NCBI RefSeq assembly: GCF_046098205.1
Contig: NZ_JBJURJ010000011.1
Location: 124,001-188,000, forward strand
Source of the DNA: Paenibacillus_AR mesotrionivorans
GTDB lineage: Bacteria > Bacillota > Bacilli > Paenibacillales > NBRC-103111
DNA: 64,000 nt
Reading direction: 5' to 3'
The notes beneath the pieces are model-generated. The model was not told where the DNA came from and made no database searches. It saw only the letters and a program-made list of their open reading frames with translations. Positions 26,768 through 35,478 of the stretch are shown here, in pieces. How positions within the stretch are numbered: position 1 is the stretch's first letter; every line of letters starts with the position of its first letter. The translations under genes and the position numbers were made by a program.

Positions 26768-26952
26768 CTAACGGACGCCAGAGCCCTTAATTGCGCCAAA
26801 ACGGGTGGCGAAAATCTCTAACGGAAGTGAGAGCCCTTATTGGCTCCAATTGAGCCTGATTGAGGCCATTTTGCCTCAAATAACGTCCCTCACCGCCGTT
26901 AGAAAAAAATCAGCGCCGAAAACAGGCAAATAGCGTCTCTCACCGCCGTTAG
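26768..26952. repeat. four-unit palindromic intergenic element B
   Basis: Forward units begin CTAACGG at 26768 and 26818; inverted units end CCGTTAG at 26902 and 26952. Spacing is 50, 84 and 50. After the core each unit reads close to TGAGAG.CNNTATTTG. It lies between the convergent pepT and sucrose phosphorylase genes. The whole 770-base gap from 26532 to 27300 holds only repeats and a terminator. Confidence 0.88.
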
Positions 26953-27011
26953 CGGTGAAACAGCCGGCGGCGGACAGAAGTCGGCGCAGCATCTGATGGG
27001 CCGACGGCAGC

Positions 27012-27128
27012 GGACGGGAGCTGGCACGGCATCCGATGGCCAACGGCGGCGGACGGGAGCTGGCGCCGACTGCAGCGGACGGGAGCTGGAGCAGCATCTG
27101 ATGGCCAACGACGGCGGACGGGAGTTGG
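27012..27128 (+). repeat. 65-bp tandem duplication
   Basis: GGACGGGAGCTGG (the last copy with one change) occurs at 27012, 27051, 27077 and 27116. Spacings of 39, 26 and 39 show a 65-bp unit duplicated about twice. Confidence 0.7.
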
Positions 27129-27188
27129 CGGCAGCTGGTGGACCCCAATCTGTAAGTATGGCCTACTTGGAATGAATCGGCCAAAAGC

Positions 27189-27222
27189 AAAGAACCGGCT
27201 CCAGCACGGAGACCGGTTCTTT
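27189..27222. terminator. hairpin terminator downstream of sucrose phosphorylase
   Basis: AAAGAACCGG with CTCC pairs with GGAG and CCGGTTCTTT, a 14-bp stem with one bulge. T-runs are modest on both strands. It most likely ends the minus-strand sucrose phosphorylase transcript. Confidence 0.65.
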
Positions 27223-27300
27223 GTGGTGTTTTTTGTTGATTTTTATCGACCCTGCAAATGCCTAGCGTTCGCTAGCGTTTGCCGCTAAACGCAGCTTGTC

Positions 27301-28761
27301 TTACACATCCTCCAAAACGGTATAATCGTCGGGGGTTCCGGCCGCATTTCCGTATAAAACGGTAAAGGTGTGTGCGGCCAGATCCGCCTTCAGCACAGCC
27401 TTGTGGCCGTCGCCGGTCCAGGAAAGCTCCAGCAGATGGGGCTCCTCGTGGGAGACTATCGCAAACTTGCCGTTAAAGGCAGGGTGAGTATTGCGGAAGC
27501 GCATCAGGTTGAACAGCCGCTGCACCACCGGACGCTGCAGCTCCGCGTCCACTTCCTCCGTAGAGTAATAGTGGCGGTTAATGTTGCGCCCCACCTTGGT
27601 CTCCTCCAAGAGGGCAATGTCATTGCGGCCTGCCAGAAGCCCCACATAATACACCTGGGGAATGCCGGGGGAGAAGAATTGGATGGCACGGGCCAGCACA
27701 TAAGCATCGTCATTGTCGCCCAAAGCAGAGTAATAGGTGCAGTTCACCTGGTAGATATCCAGGTTGTTGTACGCCATCGTGTTGTAGATCTTCTTCACGT
27801 TGGCGCCCCGTGAGAACAGGGCCTCCTTGGTTTCCTCGATCTCCTCGTCGGTGAGCAGGCCGCGGACATCCACCACGCCGATGCCGTCATGGGTGTCGAG
27901 AGTGGTGAACTGCTTCCCCGGGCAGATGGACAGCCAATGGAGCAGCCGGTCGCTCCTGCCGTTGTACAGGGCGTGCAGCACCAGCATCGGCAGAGCAAAA
28001 TCATAGACGTAATAATCCTTCTCCGCCAGCTTCAGCTGGATGGAATAATGCTCGTGAATCTCCGGGAGCACCTCCACGCCCCTGGACGCCAGAAGCGAAG
28101 CCGCATCCCCCAGCATGTTCCAGATATCCGGCTCCACAAAAAAGCAACTCGTCCCCACCTTCTTGGTGGCGTATGCGAAGGCGTCGAGGCGGATAACCGC
28201 CGCCCCTCTATCCGCCAGATGAACCAGCTCATCGCACACAAACTGCTGCGCCGTTTCCCCGTACAGGTTCAAATCCACCTGCTCTTCGTCAAAGGTGCAC
28301 CAAACCTTTTCCGTACTCCCGTCGGCGAAGGTGATGTCAATGTAAGGAGCCCGGGGCTTCCGTTTGTAAATCAGATCGACATCCTCCTGCGTAGGCTCCC
28401 CATCCGGCCAAAAATCCTTGTACCGGATGAAGAAGTCCGCATAAGGGGATTCATCCTTGCGGGCGGCAAAATCCTTGAAATAGTCCGAGCTCCGGGAGAT
28501 ATGGTTAATCATGAAATCCACCATCAGATAAAAATCCCGGGCGATCCCCTCCACATCCTCCCAGCTGCCAAAGGCCGGTTCTACCTCCCGGTAGGTCATG
28601 GGGGCAAACCCCCGGTCTGCGGAGGACGGATAAAAGGGCAGTAAATGTACGCCCCCCACCACACCCTTCAAATGGGTATTCAGAATTCCGGCGGTTTCCT
28701 TCAGATTCTTGCCCAGACTGTCCGCGTACGTAATCAGCATGATTTCATTCCGGATTGCCAT
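27301..28761 (-). CDS. gtfA: sucrose phosphorylase (GH13 subfamily 18)
   Basis: Converts sucrose and phosphate to glucose-1-phosphate and fructose in the cytoplasm. The 486-residue protein carries the GH13 residues: nucleophile D193 in IRLDAFAY, acid/base E234 in LPEIHEHY, and the third acid D292 in DTHDG. KKVGTSCFFVEP and the overall length are typical of sucrose phosphorylases. ATG 28761 is seven bases after GGAGA; GTG 28767 is too close. It diverges from the ABC importer genes and shares their operator region. A related glycoside phosphorylase (for example of sucrose-6-phosphate) remains possible. Confidence 0.9.
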   Translation of the reverse strand: MAIRNEIMLITYADSLGKNLKETAGILNTHLKGVVGGVHLLPFYPSSADRGFAPMTYREVEPAFGSWEDVEGIARDFYLMVDFMINHISRSSDYFKDFAARKDESPYADFFIRYKDFWPDGEPTQEDVDLIYKRKPRAPYIDITFADGSTEKVWCTFDEEQVDLNLYGETAQQFVCDELVHLADRGAAVIRLDAFAYATKKVGTSCFFVEPDIWNMLGDAASLLASRGVEVLPEIHEHYSIQLKLAEKDYYVYDFALPMLVLHALYNGRSDRLLHWLSICPGKQFTTLDTHDGIGVVDVRGLLTDEEIEETKEALFSRGANVKKIYNTMAYNNLDIYQVNCTYYSALGDNDDAYVLARAIQFFSPGIPQVYYVGLLAGRNDIALLEETKVGRNINRHYYSTEEVDAELQRPVVQRLFNLMRFRNTHPAFNGKFAIVSHEEPHLLELSWTGDGHKAVLKADLAAHTFTVLYGNAAGTPDDYTVLEDV

Positions 28762-28837
28762 GATCACATCTCCTTCGAGGATCGGCCCCCGCTACGCCCA
28801 TCCCCAAAGGAAGCGTTAACAGGACCAATTTGCCCCT

Positions 28838-28925
28838 AGTATAACCAACCCAAATTGTCTATGTCAATCGATTAACATAAATTTATGCTAACCGATTGAC
28901 ATAGGCTAATCGATTAACATATAAT
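28838..28925. promoter_or_regulatory. divergent promoters with three LacI-type palindromes
   Basis: Plus strand: TTGACA 28896-28901, 18 bp, TATAAT 28920-28925, toward the importer. Minus strand: TTGACA at 28862-28867, 18 bp, TATACT at 28838-28843, toward gtfA. Three 16-bp palindromes with core AATCGATT or AACCGATT lie at 28862-28877, 28886-28901 and 28904-28919, covering both -35 boxes and the plus-strand spacer. The LacI gene at 32254 is the likely binder. Confidence 0.82.
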
Positions 28926-28986
28926 GCAATTGTCGACGAGTTGAAAGTGCTTTCATTTTTTACATCATTTTAGGGGGATGAAAAAT

Positions 28987-30309
28987 ATGAATTGGTTCAA
29001 ACGTTTGTCCTGGACTGCACTTACCGTATCACTTGCCGCTTCCCTGGCCGCCTGCGGAAGCAGCGACAGCAAATCCGGCGCCTCCGCCTCTCCGGCCTCC
29101 GGGTCGGGCAAGGTCAAGATTACCCTGCTCAATTCCAAGGGCGAAATTCAGACCCAGCTGGAGGATGCAGCCAAGAGCTTCCACGAGGATAACCCGGATA
29201 TCACCTTAGAGATACAGCTTGTTCCTGCGGGCTCATCCCCTTTTGAGAAGGCCTCCACCCTGTACGCCTCCGGCAATCCGCCCACCATGATTATGCTGGA
29301 CACCGGCGACGTGGCTAAGTTCAAGGACCGCATCCTTGACCTCACAGATGAAAAATGGAACAAAGACGCCATCGCCAATGCGCTGGATCTTACCAGCTTC
29401 GACGGGAAAAACTATGCCTTCCCTTTAGCTGTGGAGGGATACGGCTTTATTTATAACAAAGCGGTAGTGGATAAGGCTGTAGGCGGCACCTTCGATCCTT
29501 CCACCATCACTACTACCACAGCGTTGGAGGAGCTGTTCAAGAAGGTGGAGGCCAGCGGCAAAAAAGCGCTGATCATCTCCCCCATGGACTGGTCCCTGGG
29601 CGCCCACTACCTGCCCTTGGCTTATGCCGGGCAAAGCAAGGACACTGCCCAGGTCAACAAATTCGTCGCTTCGCTGAAGGCAGGCTCCGTGGACCTGTCC
29701 GCCAACAAGGTGTTCAACGGCCTGATGGATACCTTCGATGTGATGATGAAATACAACATGGACAAAGCCTCCCCGCTGTCCACCACCTACGAGAAGGGCC
29801 CGGAGGTATTGGGTAAGGGCCAGGTGGGCCTGTGGTTCATGGGCAACTGGGCGTGGCCGCAGCTGTCCGGCTTTGACACCGCCAATAAACAATACGGCTT
29901 CCTGCCTGTTCCCGTAAGCAATAACCCCGACGACTACGGCAACACCCAAATTTCGGCTGCGGTAAGCAAGCGGATCGTCGTGGATAAGCAAAAGTCCACC
30001 CCCGAGCAGCAGGCGGCAGCCAAGAAATTCCTCGATTGGATCGTGTACCAGCAGAAGGGCCAGGACTTCCTGGTGAACAAGGCCAATATTGTCCCTGCCT
30101 TCAAGAACATCACCCTGCCTGCTCCCGATCCGTTAGGCAAGTCCATCCAGGATTATCTGGCCAAGGGCAAGGTGCAGCCTTCCATGAGCGATTTGCCTGC
30201 AGACCACTGGGCCAAGGTCGGCGCCTCCATGCAGAAGTACCTGTCCAAGGCGGGAGACCGGGCCACATTGGCCAAGGAAATTCAAGATTACTGGAAAACG
30301 GTGAAGTAA
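28987..30309 (+). CDS. sugar ABC transporter substrate-binding lipoprotein
   Basis: Extracellular solute-binding lipoprotein of family 1, 440 residues. The signal peptide ends in a lipobox (SLAAC), followed by a Ser/Gly linker. The body matches carbohydrate-binding proteins, for example PTMIMLDTGDVAKFKDRILDLT and GLWFMGNWAWPQL. ATG 28987 is chosen since GGGGG lies nine bases upstream; ATG 28978 is directly adjacent to that site. First gene of the importer. Given the neighbours the ligand is probably sucrose or a fructo-oligosaccharide. Confidence 0.92.
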   Translation: MNWFKRLSWTALTVSLAASLAACGSSDSKSGASASPASGSGKVKITLLNSKGEIQTQLEDAAKSFHEDNPDITLEIQLVPAGSSPFEKASTLYASGNPPTMIMLDTGDVAKFKDRILDLTDEKWNKDAIANALDLTSFDGKNYAFPLAVEGYGFIYNKAVVDKAVGGTFDPSTITTTTALEELFKKVEASGKKALIISPMDWSLGAHYLPLAYAGQSKDTAQVNKFVASLKAGSVDLSANKVFNGLMDTFDVMMKYNMDKASPLSTTYEKGPEVLGKGQVGLWFMGNWAWPQLSGFDTANKQYGFLPVPVSNNPDDYGNTQISAAVSKRIVVDKQKSTPEQQAAAKKFLDWIVYQQKGQDFLVNKANIVPAFKNITLPAPDPLGKSIQDYLAKGKVQPSMSDLPADHWAKVGASMQKYLSKAGDRATLAKEIQDYWKTVK

Positions 30310-30346
30310 CAGTGAGGTAAGGTCCGCTGCCGGGCCGCCCGCGGAT

Positions 30347-30378
30347 TCCGGCAGAACGCTTCTGTTCTGCCGGACTTT
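30347..30378 (+). other. intercistronic hairpin between binding protein and permease genes
   Basis: A perfect 11-bp stem TCCGGCAGAAC/GTTCTGCCGGA with a 6-base loop is followed by CTTTTG. It could terminate part of the transcripts or protect the upstream mRNA, so that more binding protein than permease is made. Confidence 0.6.
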
Positions 30379-30408
30379 TGCTACAGATATAAAGGAGAGT
30401 GAACCTGC

Positions 30409-31293
30409 ATGATTGGAGAAAAAGGCTTCTGGAACCGGCTGCGGCTGCGGCTCCTGTTCACCGGACCTACCCTGTTCGCCTTTATGGCCGTGATGATGGT
30501 CCCGTTTATCTACGGCATTTATTTGACCTTTACCAACTGGGACGGGATATCCACCACCCACAGCCTGGTCGGCTTCAAAAACTATGCCTCCGTTTTCGCA
30601 GACTCCCACTTCTGGAGCTCCTTCGGGCTGACGCTGCGGTACGTGGCCTTTACGGTGGTGCTCACCAACCTGCTGGCGTTTCTCCTGGCGTATGCCCTGA
30701 CTACCGGAGTGAAGGGGCAGAACATCTTCCGGGCGGGTTTCTTCATGCCCAACCTGGTAGGCGGGATCGTGCTGGGTTTCATCTGGCAATTTATTTTTAA
30801 CAATGTGCTGGTTTATCTGGGGCAAAAAGCCTCCATCGGCATCTTCAGCGCCTCCTGGCTGGCGGAGCCGGGCAAGGCCTTCTGGACACTGGTGATCGTA
30901 TCCGTGTGGCAGTATGCGGGGTACATGATGGTGATTTATGTGGCGGGGTTTATGGGGGTACCGGCGGATATCGGGGAGGCGGCCAGCATCGACGGGGCCA
31001 ACAGCTGGCAGAAGCTGACCCGGATGACCATTCCCATGATGGTGCCCTCCTTCATCGTGTGTATGTTCTTGTCCCTGCAGCGGGGCTTTATGGTGTATGA
31101 CGTGAATCTGTCCCTGACCAAGGGCGGCCCCTTCAACTCCACCCAGATGGTATCCATGCATGTGTACCAGAAAGCCTTCCTGTCCCGGGATTACGGCGTA
31201 GGCCAATCGGAGGCCTTTGTGCTGTTCCTCTTGGTGGCCGCCATCACGCTGCTCCAGGTGTATTTCAGCAAAAAAATGGAGGTGGAAGCCTGA
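30409..31293 (+). CDS. sugar ABC transporter permease (MalF/UgpA type)
   Basis: Inner-membrane permease of 294 residues with six membrane segments. The EAA loop that contacts the ATPase reads EAASIDGANSWQKLTRMTIPMM. GGAGAG lies nine bases before ATG. The stop shares one base with the next start (TGATG), so the two permeases are coupled. No ATP-binding subunit is in this operon; a shared MsmK/MsmX-type ATPase elsewhere is likely. Confidence 0.92.
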   Translation: MIGEKGFWNRLRLRLLFTGPTLFAFMAVMMVPFIYGIYLTFTNWDGISTTHSLVGFKNYASVFADSHFWSSFGLTLRYVAFTVVLTNLLAFLLAYALTTGVKGQNIFRAGFFMPNLVGGIVLGFIWQFIFNNVLVYLGQKASIGIFSASWLAEPGKAFWTLVIVSVWQYAGYMMVIYVAGFMGVPADIGEAASIDGANSWQKLTRMTIPMMVPSFIVCMFLSLQRGFMVYDVNLSLTKGGPFNSTQMVSMHVYQKAFLSRDYGVGQSEAFVLFLLVAAITLLQVYFSKKMEVEA

Positions 31294-32120
31294 TGCATGC
31301 CCATAAAAAAATCGGCTCCACGCTCAAGCTGGCTGTCCTGTCGCTTCTGATGTTCCTGTTCCTGGTGCCTTTCCTGCTGCTTCTGCTCAACTCCTTCAAG
31401 GAGAACCGGATGATTACCTCCAATCCGCTGGCGCTGCCCACCGGGCTTCATTTCCAGAACTATGTGAACGCCTTTGACAAAATGGGATATGTGGACGCCT
31501 TCACCAACTCTCTGATTATTACGGCTGTAAGTGTGCTCCTGATTGGCATCTGCGCGGCCATGACCGGCCATTTCTTCGTCCGGAATCCGTCCCGGTTCAA
31601 TCAGAATACGTTTTTCCTGATGGTGGCGGCCATGATCATTCCCTTCCAGGCAATCATGATCCCGCTGGTCAAAATTTACGGGTCGCTGAATATGCTCAAC
31701 AACAAGTTTTCCCTGATTTTTATGTACCTGGGCTTTGGCAGCTCCCTGGCGGTGTTTATCTATCACGGGTTTATTAAGAGCATCCCCAAGGAGCTGGAGG
31801 AGGCCGCCCTGATCGACGGCTGCAGCCGGACCCGCACCTTTTTTCAGATCGTGTTTCCGGTGCTGATGCCTACCACGGTGACCATCGCTATTCTGAATGT
31901 CCTGTGGATCTGGAACGACTTCCTGCTTCCTTCGCTAATTCTGGTGGAGCCGGAGCAGCGCACGCTGCCCCTGTCCACCTTCAACTTCTACGGCACCTAC
32001 ACCGTGGACTTCGGGCCGCTGATGGCCAGTCTGGTGCTGACCATTCTGCCGGTCATTGTGATCTATCTGTTTGCCCAAAAGTACATTATCCAGGGGGTTA
32101 TGCAGGGTTCGGTGAAGTAG
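31293..32120 (+). CDS. sugar ABC transporter permease (MalG/UgpE type)
   Basis: Second permease of the importer, 275 residues and six membrane segments. The EAA loop is EAALIDGCSRTRTFFQIVFPVL, and the C-terminus YIIQGVMQGSVK is typical of CUT1 permeases. The start overlaps the previous stop by one base and has GGAGGTGG upstream inside that gene. No terminator is evident before the regulator gene 134 bases on, so readthrough is possible. Confidence 0.92.
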   Translation: MHAHKKIGSTLKLAVLSLLMFLFLVPFLLLLLNSFKENRMITSNPLALPTGLHFQNYVNAFDKMGYVDAFTNSLIITAVSVLLIGICAAMTGHFFVRNPSRFNQNTFFLMVAAMIIPFQAIMIPLVKIYGSLNMLNNKFSLIFMYLGFGSSLAVFIYHGFIKSIPKELEEAALIDGCSRTRTFFQIVFPVLMPTTVTIAILNVLWIWNDFLLPSLILVEPEQRTLPLSTFNFYGTYTVDFGPLMASLVLTILPVIVIYLFAQKYIIQGVMQGSVK

Positions 32121-32253
32121 TTCCGGGAAAAAGAGCCGGAATATGCCGGATGCGATCGCGTCCTGCCGGAGCCTTGCCTCTCTCCTGCCTCCAACGTTAT
32201 AGTAGAACTATCAAGTTTTTCCTGACCATCCAGCAGAAAACGAGGATCATGCA

Positions 32254-33231
32254 ATGGCAACCATTTATGATGTGGCAAAAAAAGTCGGGCTTTCCGTCAC
32301 CACTGTGTCCCGTGTGCTGAACAACCGCGGGTACATCAGCGAGGCTACCCGCAAGCGGGTGTACGAGACCATGGAGGAGCTGAATTACCAGCCCAACGAG
32401 CTGGCCCGTTCCCTGCTGCGCAAGCAGTCCAATGTGCTGGGGCTGATTATCCCCGATGTGGCCCATCCCTTCTTCTCGGAGCTGGCCAGCCATATGGAGG
32501 CGTGCGCGTATGCCTCGGGCTACAAAATCCTGCTGTGCAATTCCCATCTTGATCCCGACAAGGAGAGAGATTATATCGATATGCTGAAGCGCAACCGGGT
32601 GGATGGCATCATTATGGGCAGCCATACCCTGGAGGTAGATGAGTACCGGACCCTCCAGCGGCCGCTGGTGACCATCGACCGGATGATTGACGCTTCCATC
32701 CCTTATGTCGCTTCAGACAACTACCTAGGCGGACGGCTGGCGACGCAGCTGCTGCTGGACAAGGGCTGCCGGAAGCTGGCCCATATCTGCGGCAACCTGG
32801 CGCTGGACCTGCTGGCGAACCAGCGGGATGCCGCCTATGTAGAGGCAGCTGCCGCCGGTGGAGTGGAGGCGCTGACCTATGAAACCGGCACCAACGTCTT
32901 CGACGAGGGGGAATACCGGGAGCTGGTGAAACAGCTGTTTGCCGAGCATCCGGAGGTGGACGGCATCTTCGCCGGCAGCGACCTGATGGCCGCCTTCGTG
33001 CTCCAGGAATGCGCCCGCCTGGGCCGCTCCGTCCCGGACCAGGTCAAGCTCGTCGGCTACGACGATGTGCCTATGGCTTCCTGGTTCGTCCCCTCCATCA
33101 CCTCCATCCGCCAGCCCATCCGCCAAATGGGCGAGCTGGCCGTGGAGTTGCTGCTCAAGCAGCTGGCCGGGGAAGAAGTTCCCCCCGCAACCGTGCTGCC
33201 GGTAGAGCTGATGGAGCGGGAGACGACGTAG
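32254..33231 (+). CDS. LacI-family transcriptional regulator
   Basis: DNA-binding regulator of 325 residues. The N-terminal helix-turn-helix is TIYDVAKKVGLSVTTVSRVLN, followed by the hinge YQPNELARSLLRK and a periplasmic-binding-protein-like effector domain. It sits between the importer and the GH32 gene and is the best candidate to bind the three AATCGATT-core palindromes at 28862-28919. The effector is probably a sugar of this pathway. GAGGA precedes ATG 32254. Confidence 0.92.
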   Translation: MATIYDVAKKVGLSVTTVSRVLNNRGYISEATRKRVYETMEELNYQPNELARSLLRKQSNVLGLIIPDVAHPFFSELASHMEACAYASGYKILLCNSHLDPDKERDYIDMLKRNRVDGIIMGSHTLEVDEYRTLQRPLVTIDRMIDASIPYVASDNYLGGRLATQLLLDKGCRKLAHICGNLALDLLANQRDAAYVEAAAAGGVEALTYETGTNVFDEGEYRELVKQLFAEHPEVDGIFAGSDLMAAFVLQECARLGRSVPDQVKLVGYDDVPMASWFVPSITSIRQPIRQMGELAVELLLKQLAGEEVPPATVLPVELMERETT

Positions 33232-33510
33232 AGGAGATTGTACGAGGGAAACAAGCAAGGAATAAATATTCATGTGGAATGACTGGGAGGGAATGAAGAG
33301 ACTTGAGGGCGAGTTTTTTGGCGGCTTTGAACCCTTAAGTTTAATTGAATCAAGGCCGACAAAACGTGTTTGAGCATCCAAGGCGCTTCTTTCCTGGTAA
33401 GGAATGAACCCTGATGAATATTTATTCACCGATTACTCCGTTGAACAGAATTCCCTCCCAGTAAGCAGGAGCCGCGGGCTCCTTATACGGATAGAAAGGC
33501 GCGGTGGCAT
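33232..33510 (+). promoter_or_regulatory. structured leader region ahead of the GH32 gene
   Basis: Two perfect inverted pairs interleave: GAATAAATATTCAT (33260-33273) with ATGAATATTTATTC (33414-33427), and ACTGGGAGGGAAT (33282-33294) with ATTCCCTCCCAGT (33450-33462). The order 1-2-1'-2' is that of a pseudoknot, not a nested hairpin. The first pair is also a near-palindrome in itself, so protein-binding sites are an alternative. Confidence 0.5.
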
Positions 33511-35028
33511 ATGCGGGAATCCTTCCTTCAGCCTGCGGACCCCTGGCGTCCGCAGTATCATTATTCTCCCTGGGCCAATTGGATGAACGATCCCAACGGC
33601 ATGGTTTATTTTAATGGGGAGTATCATTTGATGTACCAGTATTTCCCGGGCGGTCAAACCTGGGGACCCATGCATTGGGGACATGCCGTAAGCCGCGACC
33701 TGATGCATTGGGAGCACCGGCCTGTGGCCTTGTATCCCGATGAGTTCGGGATGATCTTCTCCGGCTCCGCCGTGGTGGACTGGCGGGACTCCAGCGGCTT
33801 CTTCGGCGGCAAACCCGGCCTGGTAGCCGTGTTTACACATCATGCGGCGCTGCCGGATACCCGGGAGGTCCGCCAAAGCCAGAGCCTGGCCTACAGTGCC
33901 GACGGAGGCCGGACCTGGGTGAAGCACAAGGGCAATCCGGTGCTCACGGAGCCCTCCCTGCCGGACTTCCGCGATCCCAAGGTATTCTGGCATGGGCCGG
34001 AGAACCGCTGGATCATGCTGCTGGCAGCGGGTGACCATATCCGCTTCTACGCCTCTCCCAACCTGCGGGAGTGGACCTATACCGGCGAATTCGGCCGCCG
34101 GGAGGGCTCCCACCAGGGCGTATGGGAATGCCCGGACGTATTCCCGCTTCCGGTAGAGGGCCAGCCCGGGGAAACCCGATGGGTGCTGCTAGTCAGCATC
34201 GGGGGGGCGCCTGAGGATGAGGAGGGCTCGCGGACCCAGTATTTCCTGGGAACCTTCCGGGACGGCTGCTTCCATGGCGGCGAACCGGCGGAGACCGTCC
34301 GCTGGCTGGATGCCGGACGGGATCATTACGCCGGCGTCACCTGGTCGGACGCCCCGGACAACCGCCGCATCCTGCTGGGCTGGATGAGCAACTGGAAATA
34401 TGCGGCGGTGACCCCCGCCGCAAGCTTCCGCGGGGCCATGACCCTGCCCCGGGAGCTATCCCTCTACGCCAGCGGCGGCGAGGTCCGCCTGCGGCAGCTT
34501 CCCGTTGCGGAAGCCGCCGGGCTGCGGGAGGAAACCGCCACCTGGCATAGGGTCCAAGCCAGCCCCGGAACACCCTTCCGTCCCGGCTTCGAAGCCGCCC
34601 TGCTGGAGCTGTCCCTGGAATGGGACTGGGCCGGGGAGCCGGGGGAAGCTGGGGTTCGGCTGTGGACACGGGACGGGCAGGAAACCCGGATCGGCATCGA
34701 TGCCCAAGCCGGAATGCTGTATATCGACCGGACGGTCTCCGGCGAAACCGGCTTCCATCCGGCCTTCCCCTGCCGACATGAAACACCGCTGCCCCCCTCC
34801 GCCTCCCGGCCAAAGCTCCGCATATGGGCAGACCGGATCTCGGTGGAGGTATTCGCCGGCGACGGAGATCCGGCCATGACGGATTTGATCTTCCCCGCTC
34901 CCGGTCCTTACTGGGTGGAGATTTACGCAGTCCATACGCCGGTGAACATCCATACGCTGGAGCTGCACCGGCTCCGTTCGACTGTGGCTGATGAGGGCCC
35001 AGCTTTCCAACACGGCTGCGAACCGTAG
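33511..35028 (+). CDS. GH32 beta-fructosidase (sucrose/levan/inulin hydrolase), cytoplasmic
   Basis: Glycoside hydrolase of family 32, 505 residues. The three acidic residues are in place: nucleophile D27 in WMNDPNG, D155 in FRDPK, and acid/base E206 in WECPD. The C-terminal 150 residues form the usual beta-sandwich. No signal peptide is present, so it should act on imported sucrose or short fructans inside the cell, complementing sucrose phosphorylase. The exact chain-length preference cannot be read. AAGGCGCGGTGG precedes ATG. The stop codon falls in the first copy of a 16-bp tandem repeat. Confidence 0.92.
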   Translation: MRESFLQPADPWRPQYHYSPWANWMNDPNGMVYFNGEYHLMYQYFPGGQTWGPMHWGHAVSRDLMHWEHRPVALYPDEFGMIFSGSAVVDWRDSSGFFGGKPGLVAVFTHHAALPDTREVRQSQSLAYSADGGRTWVKHKGNPVLTEPSLPDFRDPKVFWHGPENRWIMLLAAGDHIRFYASPNLREWTYTGEFGRREGSHQGVWECPDVFPLPVEGQPGETRWVLLVSIGGAPEDEEGSRTQYFLGTFRDGCFHGGEPAETVRWLDAGRDHYAGVTWSDAPDNRRILLGWMSNWKYAAVTPAASFRGAMTLPRELSLYASGGEVRLRQLPVAEAAGLREETATWHRVQASPGTPFRPGFEAALLELSLEWDWAGEPGEAGVRLWTRDGQETRIGIDAQAGMLYIDRTVSGETGFHPAFPCRHETPLPPSASRPKLRIWADRISVEVFAGDGDPAMTDLIFPAPGPYWVEIYAVHTPVNIHTLELHRLRSTVADEGPAFQHGCEP

Positions 35029-35099
35029 ACGCAATGAACCATAGACGCAGCGGACCGTAAAAGCAGCGGACCGTAAAAGCAGCGAACCATAGTCGAAAA
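35020..35099 (+). repeat. five-copy 16-bp tandem repeat spanning the GH32 stop codon
   Basis: Units begin GRACC at 35020, 35036, 35052, 35068 and 35084, exactly 16 bp apart, with consensus GRACCRTARAMGCAGC. The first contains the TAG stop of the GH32 gene. Confidence 0.85.
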
Positions 35100-35125
35100 A
35101 AAAGCCCTCGGCGAGCTTCGCCGGG
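35096..35125 (-). terminator. hairpin with U-run, minus strand
   Basis: On the minus strand CCCGGCGA and TCGCCGAGGG form a stem followed by eight T or more. No minus-strand gene ends close by, so it may act as a second barrier to transcription entering from 36 kb. Confidence 0.55.
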
Positions 35126-35150
35126 TAGTATGCGCCCCCCTGCCAAGTTT

Positions 35151-35336
35151 CTAACGAATCTCAGAAGCCTTATTTCGGCAAAAACGACCTTTTCGAACAT
35201 GTAACGAATATGAGCCACCTTATTTCCTGCTCACTGCTCTAATTCGAGCATGTTTCCGCGAAATAAGCTTCCACAGATTCGTTAATAAGAGAGACAGGGG
35301 CGAAACGGGCAATATAACGTTGCTGATATTCGTTAG
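35151..35336. repeat. four-unit palindromic intergenic element C
   Basis: Forward units begin at 35151 and 35201; inverted units end at 35285 and 35336. Spacing is 50, 84 and 51. All four units share TAACGAAT in place of TAACGGA and continue to CTTATTT or similar. It lies between the convergent GH32 and methyltransferase genes. The 559-base gap from 35029 to 35587 holds this element, the 16-bp repeat and two hairpins. Confidence 0.88.
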
Positions 35337-35478
35337 AAAAACCCCGGTGCCAGTGAAGGCTGCTTCGCGCAACCTGCGTCTTCCGCTCGGCCTCCCAGCA
35401 GAAGGCACCCGGCTTATCCTGGGGATTCAACGTAAGAAAGGTCTAAGGCGCCTCAGCATTTATATGTTCTGATTCATC

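Noticed and set aside
26555..26821. 88-codon frame after pepT
   Set aside because: Encodes only the translated 43-bp duplication; repetitive Ser/Val/Gln text with no start signal.
28862..28919. Palindromes ahead of the importer read as CcpA cre sites
   Set aside because: They are 16 bp with an extra base on each side of the core compared with the cre consensus, and a dedicated LacI gene is in the locus; CcpA binding cannot be excluded but is not the best explanation.
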